DNA from: Arenicola marina
Lineage: Eukaryota; Annelida; Polychaeta; Arenicolidae
Direction of reading: 5' to 3'
NCBI GenBank assembly: GCA_964019135.1
Contig: OZ025260.1
Coordinates: forward strand, 10,286,254-10,350,253
Length of the DNA: 64,000 bases
Made by a program: the position numbers and the translations under genes. Positions 57,640-64,000 of the stretch are shown here, one piece after another. Under the pieces are notes generated by a model. The model did not search any database, was not told the origin of the DNA, and saw only the letters and a list, made by a program, of their open reading frames with translations. Within the stretch, counting starts at the first letter, position 1; every line of letters starts with the position of its first letter.

Positions 57640-59440
57640 CTGCAATCTAGACCATGTTTAGAATATATATATAGGGCTACAGGTCAGTCATTACTTGGCC
57701 TGTTGTGACTTATGTCTGGTGGTCTTTGATAGGCCTACCAGCGTACGTGTTCAGGGATTCGAACCCTGGACCTCTATAGCTCCGAACCCCTGCGTGAGAA
57801 AGTAAGGAATACTAAGACGCCGCTAGACACTGAAACCTCTCAAGAGGCTTGAGTGCTTAGCCATATATGTGCTCTGCCTAAAGCTACCCAATAATTCAAG
57901 GGATTGGATGAATACTGCTATGTATAAATACATGTAGGCTAAATATGGGTCATAAAGAAGGACGAAAATACAGAGAAAAATATGAAGCCAGATTTACTTA
58001 TTATTCGCTAAATACATATGAAGCCAAGTCTATAAAGGCAGATACGTGGGAGCCAGATACAGAAAGGTAAATGTTTAGAGCTAGACGTGATGACCAAGCA
58101 TGTAGCCTACAGCCATATAAATAAACCAAACTAGATTTGTCAAGCGTAGCTTGAGAGGGAAGACGAAAATCGGGGTATAGGTGCAACTGACCTTGACCCG
58201 ATAACTATGAAAGGTCGCAGATAAAGTTCAGAGGCCGTATTAATAAACCCGCGTATAACATAGCTGGAGGATAGCGAGAACGTATGAATCTCAAAAAAAG
58301 TCACTGAGCGTCAAACCCGTACCGAACGAGGTCTATTGCGAAATCGGTCACCGCGCTGGCAGTCATTTGGCCTGTCGATGCTTCACAATGGGATTGGCCA
58401 TGTTAAAGTAAGATTATTTTTTTGCGTCATAACTACCGGTTCGATTTCGATGGGATTTGGCACACATGATGTCAGTAATATTAGGACATATTCCACCACA
58501 CATATTTAATCTAACTACATGCATGTTGTCACATCGGTTTTTGTATCATTTTCGTTAAGTAAAAATTAGATCATCTAATAACTCGAAAACTATAAATGTG
58601 ACTTGAAATCTGAGACCATATTTCCTTTGCGCCTCACTCTGAGAAATACTCTGAAACAAACCGCGGATCTCTAGACCCAATATTAACGGAGTTACTGCTA
58701 AAATCATGTTCCGTGACCTTGACCTTGATTTGACCTTGACCTGTTATGCGTAACCTGGATCAGTATCGTCATCCGACCCTAAATACTAATCTTATGTCCT
58801 ATGCAAAGCGTCGTTTGTCTCACTTGTACCCTTCATGGAGAAATTGAGGAGCCATTTTCCCGCCAAAATCCTCTCATAGGGGTCAATGTTAAAAGTTTAA
58901 GAATTTTTTGCATGAAAACTATTCGGGCGATTTGCAAAATTTAAAGACGACATACATGGTACTGATAGGCCTAATGCGTGAAATAATTTGCAGCGCGAAT
59001 AAATGGAAACTGTGAACGTTATAGCGACTTGTCCGATTTTTGGTCCTATCTATCAATGGTTAAGCGAATTTCAAAAAATTCCTGTGACCTTGAAATTTGA
59101 CCTACATTGCCCATCTGATAATTGGGCCTGACGATGGCCACTCCGCATCTTTTTGTGAATTTGGAAGTCGATATCGTGAGGCGTTGGAGAGATAATGCGT
59201 GACAAGACAAACAGACAGACAGACAGACAAACCGAACACACCGACATAAGACGAAAATCACAGATTTTCGTCTTAATTAAGCTGAAGATATGATCCGTGT
59301 AGACCTAACAATGTTGCTCTGCCCAACAAAACTGGCTACGAGTCACCCCATACACACCCCCCCCCCCCCACCCCCCGGCCCTACTATTACCACAGGCATC
59401 CGTGGCGTGACGAAATGGATTATTGTTGTAAACGGCAGTT
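57640..59440. repeat. Dispersed repeat, copy split by an insertion
   Basis: 57640-58130 and 59276-59440 together match the uninterrupted copy at 48559-49230. The insertion falls at the place equivalent to about 49068. Confidence 0.85.
58131..59275 (+). mobile_element. Non-autonomous element with 3' hairpin, HINE/pearl-like
   Basis: A 1.14-kb insertion. AAGACGAAAATC lies near the left end (58160-58171) and its complement GATTTTCGTCTT at the right end. The right end is a 13-bp perfect stem with an ACA loop (59247-59275), preceded by an ACAG microsatellite (about 59209-59229). A subterminal inverted repeat, short microsatellite and 3' hairpin are the known layout of Helentron-associated INEs such as pearl elements. 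Family assignment is inferred from this layout. Confidence 0.55.
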
Positions 59441-59460
59441 GTGACGTAACTGGTTAAGCG

Positions 59461-61399
59461 TTAATTATGATGAAACAGTGGTTGGCCCTAACACGGAAGA
59501 ACGACCGTTAGCCTTCGGCATTAACGCTGCTCCTTGACCATGCTTGGATATTAGTAATAACCCTGTTACATTTTTGTATGAATCACTAGATCTAGATTTT
59601 GCATAGCACAGGGAAGGGAAAACCTGGTGATAAAAGGGTTATTTGGGCAGCACATCTGTACCACAGTGATGTATATTACCCCCCCCCCCCCCTCTGGTGA
59701 CATGTGCATGGGGAGGTCGACTCCCCCCCCACCCAAGATATTATCTGTTGCGCCGCCTACGAAGCGGGGTTGCAACTGGCGCCGCTTCGTATTAGACCAT
59801 GTTGCGTTTATTGCACACAAAAGCACCGCTTTTGTACCACTGATGTAAGTGCGCCTTGCGTTTGTAGCTCGCTCCTGTGGGTAGGCTTTGGCGTTTGAAG
59901 TGTCACTTGATCAATCTAGGACGACAAAAGTTAACTCGACAGTACGTGACTGCTATGTCGTGATTCAGACACAGTTTTAACTTCTACATGCGCTAAATAA
60001 ATACAACGTTCGTGGTATATATGAAAGACAATTATGTGTGCACCAGCAAGCAGGGGACAAATTTCAAGATTCTTGAAAAACGGTCAAATCAGCTGTAATA
60101 TCTTGCAACATTATAGTTTTCAAGAATAAAACATTAAAATAACGAGCTTTGTGTATTTAATACAGCAAAAAACATCTTGTACTCTTTCGAAAAAAATACA
60201 ATTGTGACAGAACTCTTTCTTTTCATCACCTGATTTCATGTATTACTATGCTTAGGCTGGGTCCCAGCACTAATTTGTAGAAATGCGCCACGCATTTTTC
60301 CTATCTATTTGCGCAGTGCCGCTCTGGCGAGCGAGTGTGTACATGCTTTGAGGGTGCAGAGAGAGGTGCACTTGAAGTCGACTTTACAACTTCCTGTTTG
60401 CGAAAAGAGACGCAAGTGGCATCAGCTACTGCGTCCCATAAGTACACCGACCAGAGTGTTCGGACATAACACCTGTGGACAAACGGCTCAATATACGATG
60501 TCACAAGAAGCCAGTGAACAAACGACATTGATCAGAAGTTGACAGGACAACACGTAACAGGGCAAACGTAACAGGACAAATGTAACCGGACACACTCAAC
60601 AGCACAAAATGCAACAGAAGAACACATAACCGGACAAGCATATCAGGCCAAAAATAACAGGAAAAATGTTACAGGACAAACGTAACAAGACAAAGCGTAA
60701 CATGGGCAAAGCGTAACAGGGAAAACGGAGCAGGACAAACTAGACAGAAAACGCAACAGGGCAAACGCAACAGCTAAACGCAACGAAGAAAAAGAGCACA
60801 AAGCATTCAAGACTTCACGGAACACTGTAACACAACAAAGCGGCAATCGCGAGAACGCCGCAAGGTAAGCCGTTACACGGCAATAAGTACGCACAACTGT
60901 GCTAACGTTAAAGCCTAAATAACACGTACATCACATTGGTACAATAACCGTGATAGAAGTAGTGTGCGCCGTGTTTCCCAATGGTACTTATGAGCAGCAG
61001 TATGTCGCCCCAGAAGCGTCACCTCTCAACGGCGTACCATTCGCTATGTGATTCCACCGAAGGAGAACGGTATATGTCGCTGTACACCCCGCATACCGAA
61101 AAGTTAAGGGGATAACACGAGGCAGCGGCTCACGAATCCTGGATTCCTTACTTGGTGGGTAGACAGCTTTTGATGTCCGACCAAGTATCCACGTCCGCGG
61201 ATGCCAAAAACACCCACAGCTTTTACTGGCATTCGACATCATGCATGACAATTTGACTTCAAGGTTGGCCAGGACCACAAGACTAGAGGGCATCCATTGA
61301 TACACAACCGGACAGCGGGCAACATCAGCTGATACATGATTCGACCAGAATAGCCTCTTCGGAAGCCAAGGAGTTTTTAAAGTTACTCATTATCCTGTC
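59461..61399 (+). repeat. Duplicated 5' flank of gene D
   Basis: Counterpart of 52513-53877. It is longer because of about 0.35 kb of extra sequence near 59990-60340 and an expanded ACAGGGCAAACGTAACAGG-type repeat at 60543-60790. Confidence 0.85.
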
Positions 61400-61472
61400 A
61401 TGATGCGAGTGAAGGTCGCGGAATGGCTCCTTACTCTCCTTGGGATCGCCACGTTAACCCGGCTGACGATGG
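61400..61472 (+). CDS. Gene D exon 1: signal peptide
   Basis: 73 bp, two adjacent ATG codons, hydrophobic core WLLTLLGIATL, phase-1 donor GTAAGC. Same length as exon 1 of gene C. Confidence 0.82.
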
Positions 61473-64000
61473 GTAAGCAGACACTATATAGTATTTTGAG
61501 CTTCAGACCGAGTCGGAGAAAAGATTGAATAACGAAATATTCGTAAACCTGGCAGCCTCGGCACTACGCGTCTCGGACCTTCGGGTTCCACAAATCTATC
61601 TGTTCTGCTTTCTCCATGCCTTAAACGGTATAGCGTCCAACAGTAGAATGTATAAGGCTCTTTCACAGCCCCACCTCCTCTCGCTATGTGGGGCTGTAAA
61701 CGGCTAATGTAAGCTTGGCAGGGATTGGTCAACAGGGTCAACGCGCCCTGCTTCTTTCGAATCTTCTCATTGGCTGTGCTAACTGAGCGCGATGCATCAT
61801 GGCCGCCGTTGACAAAGTTTTTGAGAAAGTAAAAGAGTTTTGGCTCAAATTTCGCTCAAATCAAGAATGCTTACATTCCAGTTCAGCGGGGTGGCCGGTT
61901 GGAGGGAGGGAGGGGGGGGGGGTGTACACGGGCCTCATACTCGCACTCCGTCCTCCCCTCCCTCACCCCAGTCCTGAAACATGCCTCTTTGACCTCACAC
62001 AATACGGAGACGAGAGAGTCCGCTCCGGCGCGGTCCACAGCGGAATAGCCAGAGGGGTCATGCAACAGGGCTACCCCCTTTCCCCTCTCTCCGTCGCTTT
62101 ACGGTGCCTAGCTGTGGCTAGATTTTAAACCTCTAAATTGATTATTCATATTTACAACCCTTTGCCTGCCAAAATAGGTCTGCTTCTAAATTTTTAAAGT
62201 TACATATCGAGCTCTTTCCCGCCAAAACTAAAGAGGTCAAAATACAAATAAGAATCAGTCCTTGAATCAGTCAAAATTTCTTTTGTCTATACTCCACCCG
62301 TGCCAGACTGCCAAAAAGTGTCTCTTAGCCTTGCCCGTGATATCAATTTACCACACGTTTTCAACTTAGTGGTAAACATCACCAGTATAAGTAGCAGTGC
62401 CGCGGTGGAGTTCTGTGGTATCTCGGGATGGACACGTTTGCCACATCACAGCCGAAACGGCGATGTTTATCAGGTTTCTGAATTTTTGAATGAAACAATA
62501 AAGTTTTCCGCAAATTTTGATATAAATTTCGCCTGGGCTTAGTTTTGGCGGGAAAGAGCTCGTTATGCAACTTTAAGTTAAAAGTGAAACAAAACCATCG
62601 CCCTCTCTCGCCCTTGGGATCAAATGGTCGGTATCCTACCGTCCCTCAAGCTCAGCGGTTTTGCGACTTATTTTTGCTGAGTTGGTATGCACCAGGAAAC
62701 CACCGATGAACCCGAATGTAAAGTTACGAAGAAGGAAGAAACTTTGTCTTGTCATGATCAAAAAGTGACACGAAGACATCCAAACGGTCATGTTTTACCA
62801 TTATCGTGCTGTGTAATGACGCATTAATGTGTTCTTACGCCATGCACCATACAGCTTGGCAGCGGAATGGTTATGTCGACCACTAGGTCTCACCATCTTT
62901 GTTGGTGAGATGCCGCGAAAGCTGATGGGTTTTTTGTGACGTCACTGTAGAAAATTCCGTACAGTGAATTTAGCCGTTTACAGACCCAATCTGAGTGAGC
63001 GGGCCACGCAGCGGTGGGCTGTGGAGGAGACTATAGAATGTATCAGCATCTGACTGACTCACATTGTGAATATACTGATATTTACGAATCTACCAATAAC
63101 GGTAAATTAGTAGATTTGTAGATTTATTTATTACTTTGACGTCATGGCATTTATTTCAGATACTGCTTGGTTTCAGGTTTTAATTAGCTCCATACGTTCA
63201 CTCATTCATCGTCAACCTTTGTTTCAGGTACAGAACTGCACCATGCCACAGTCTGCTATAGGAATAGCTTCAGCCAGCCACCGCGGTGTGAGGAGGGGTC
63301 AAATATTACCGTGGAATCAGTGTCATACTACACAAGTTATACGTGCCCAGAGCAGTCCTCCTGCGGCCACCCTGCCGACAACAGAACCCTCTTGGACGTC
63401 ATCCGGTCTCAGTGCGATGGGGCCACCGAGTGTCTGACCAACACGAATGAGGCATTCTGGGATAGCGTCATATGTCCTCTCGGAAACTGGGTTGACGTCT
63501 TGTACACATGTCAGACATGTAAGTATTACGCACATGTAGGTATTACGCACATGTAAGTATTACGCACCCGTCATTGTATATCCGTGAATTGAGCTGCAGA
63601 CAATTAAATTTGCTGTTTGTTCACCAGCGCAGGAACGGCGTAGGCCCTGTATGCCATCACAGTACAGCAGTGACGGGTCTGGCCCCCTCGCACCCTTCCC
63701 ACTGATTTTTATGTTACTTCTGAGCAAAGAAGCAATTTTTCAAACAAAATGCAAACCACCCAAGCGATCTTTTGCAGAGTAGAACTGGCCAAAGTGGATC
63801 CCCCCACTTCTGTAAAATCCTGGATCCATCCTTGTCACAGGGATATCAGGATCACTTTCATATCACAGTTTATCCCAGGATACAATGTCCGGGACCCAGG
63901 ACCTCAGGGTTTATACCTTGGTGAATGCTTTGTCTGTGACTTTATCGAATAAAAGCCGTAACCTATTAAAAAAATGCTATTTGATTATCATAAAAATGTT
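61400..64000 (+). CDS. Gene D: SUEL-lectin-like receptor, 3' part outside window
   Basis: Visible exons: 61400-61472 and 63228-63518. Exon 1 encodes MMRVKVAEWLLTLLGIATLT and ends in phase 1 at GTAAGC. Exon 2 encodes the eight-Cys lectin domain with RSQCDGATEC and ends at GTAAGT. Intron 2 (from 63519) matches intron 2 of gene C to the window end, so stalk, transmembrane and tail exons are expected to the right. Intron 1 contains a 1.38-kb insertion that gene C lacks. This is the closest paralog of gene C. Confidence 0.82.
61653..63033. mobile_element. 1.38-kb insertion with inverted ends and 9-bp target duplication
   Basis: TAGAATGTA occurs at 61644-61652 and 63034-63042, while gene C has it once in the same context. 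The ends are imperfect inverted repeats: TTCACAGCCCC and CTGTAAACGGCTAA on the left against TTAGCCGTTTACAG and GGGCTGTGGAGG on the right. A 9-bp duplication with long ends suggests a MULE-like non-autonomous DNA element. No transposase is visible. A second element is nested at 62194-62576. Confidence 0.75.
62194..62576. mobile_element. Nested MITE with 34-bp inverted ends and TTAA flanks
   Basis: The left end (62196-62229, with CGAGCTCTTTCCCGCCAAAA) and the right end (62541-62574, TTTTGGCGGGAAAGAGCTCG) match at about 32 of 34 positions. TTAA lies at both outer edges and may be the target duplication. The internal open frame (62300-62542) has no recognisable product. Confidence 0.8.
63228..63518 (+). 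CDS. Gene D exon 2: SUEL/galactose-binding-lectin-like domain
   Basis: Acceptor TGTTTCAG, donor GTAAGT, 291 bp, eight cysteines kept (TVC, PRC, YTC, SSC, SQC, TEC, VIC, YTC). Sequons are NIT and NRT. Confidence 0.88.
63519..64000 (+). repeat. Intron 2 of gene D, duplicated with gene C
   Basis: Matches 55210-55660 of gene C, including the CATCCTTGTCACAGGGATAT string. It begins with two or three copies of GTAAGTATTACGCACAT, so the exon 2 donor itself is repeated in tandem here and in gene C. Confidence 0.83.

Overview
The window is eukaryotic. Genes are split by GT-AG introns, signal-peptide and extracellular-domain exons are phase-matched, and the DNA is crowded with minisatellites, short inverted-repeat elements and tRNA-derived SINE-like copies. 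The lectin-like domain and this repeat load suggest a marine invertebrate, perhaps a deuterostome such as amphioxus. That placement is an inference; nothing in the sequence proves the species.

The clear genes are four tandem paralogs on the + strand, called A to D here. Each encodes a single-pass type I membrane protein: signal peptide, one eight-cysteine SUEL/galactose-binding-lectin-like domain on an exon of exactly 291 bp, a Thr/Pro-rich stalk, a transmembrane exon of exactly 79 bp, and a cytoplasmic tail with tyrosine motifs. Intron phases are the same in every copy (1, 1, 1, 2). Summed exon lengths are divisible by three in B (834 bp, 277 aa) and C (846 bp, 281 aa). A (3069-16740) lacks its first exon in the window and has four stalk micro-exons. 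B (25512-46196) and C (53878-57188) are complete. D (61400 onward) runs off the right edge. The lectin domains are conserved, while stalks and tails are almost unrelated, so the paralogs probably share a ligand class but signal or traffic differently.

Layout: 0.4-2.06 kb, 13-bp minisatellite; 2.9-16.7 kb, gene A, whose last intron holds about 220 copies of a 50-bp unit copied from the 3' end of the transmembrane exon together with its splice donor; 16.9-22.6 kb, a tandem duplication of about 3 kb containing 27-bp and 17-bp minisatellites; 22.6-25.5 kb, no recognised gene; 25.5-46.2 kb, gene B, whose 18.6-kb first intron holds a 13.3-kb array of a 58-bp unit that starts in register with exon 1, a 20-bp array and a 31-bp array whose units look like 3' splice sites; 46.2-47.2 kb, a 62-bp array directly after the stop codon of B; 47.2-52.5 kb, no gene, several dispersed repeats; 52.5-64 kb, genes C and D inside a segmental duplication that has been edited by element insertions.

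The most unusual signal is that three arrays inside genes A and B begin at exon-intron junctions and appear to be amplified from the exon edge itself. Genes C and D have no large arrays. Genes C and D also preserve each other's near-empty insertion sites, and gene C carries a dead, truncated copy of its own lectin exon upstream of a mosaic working one.
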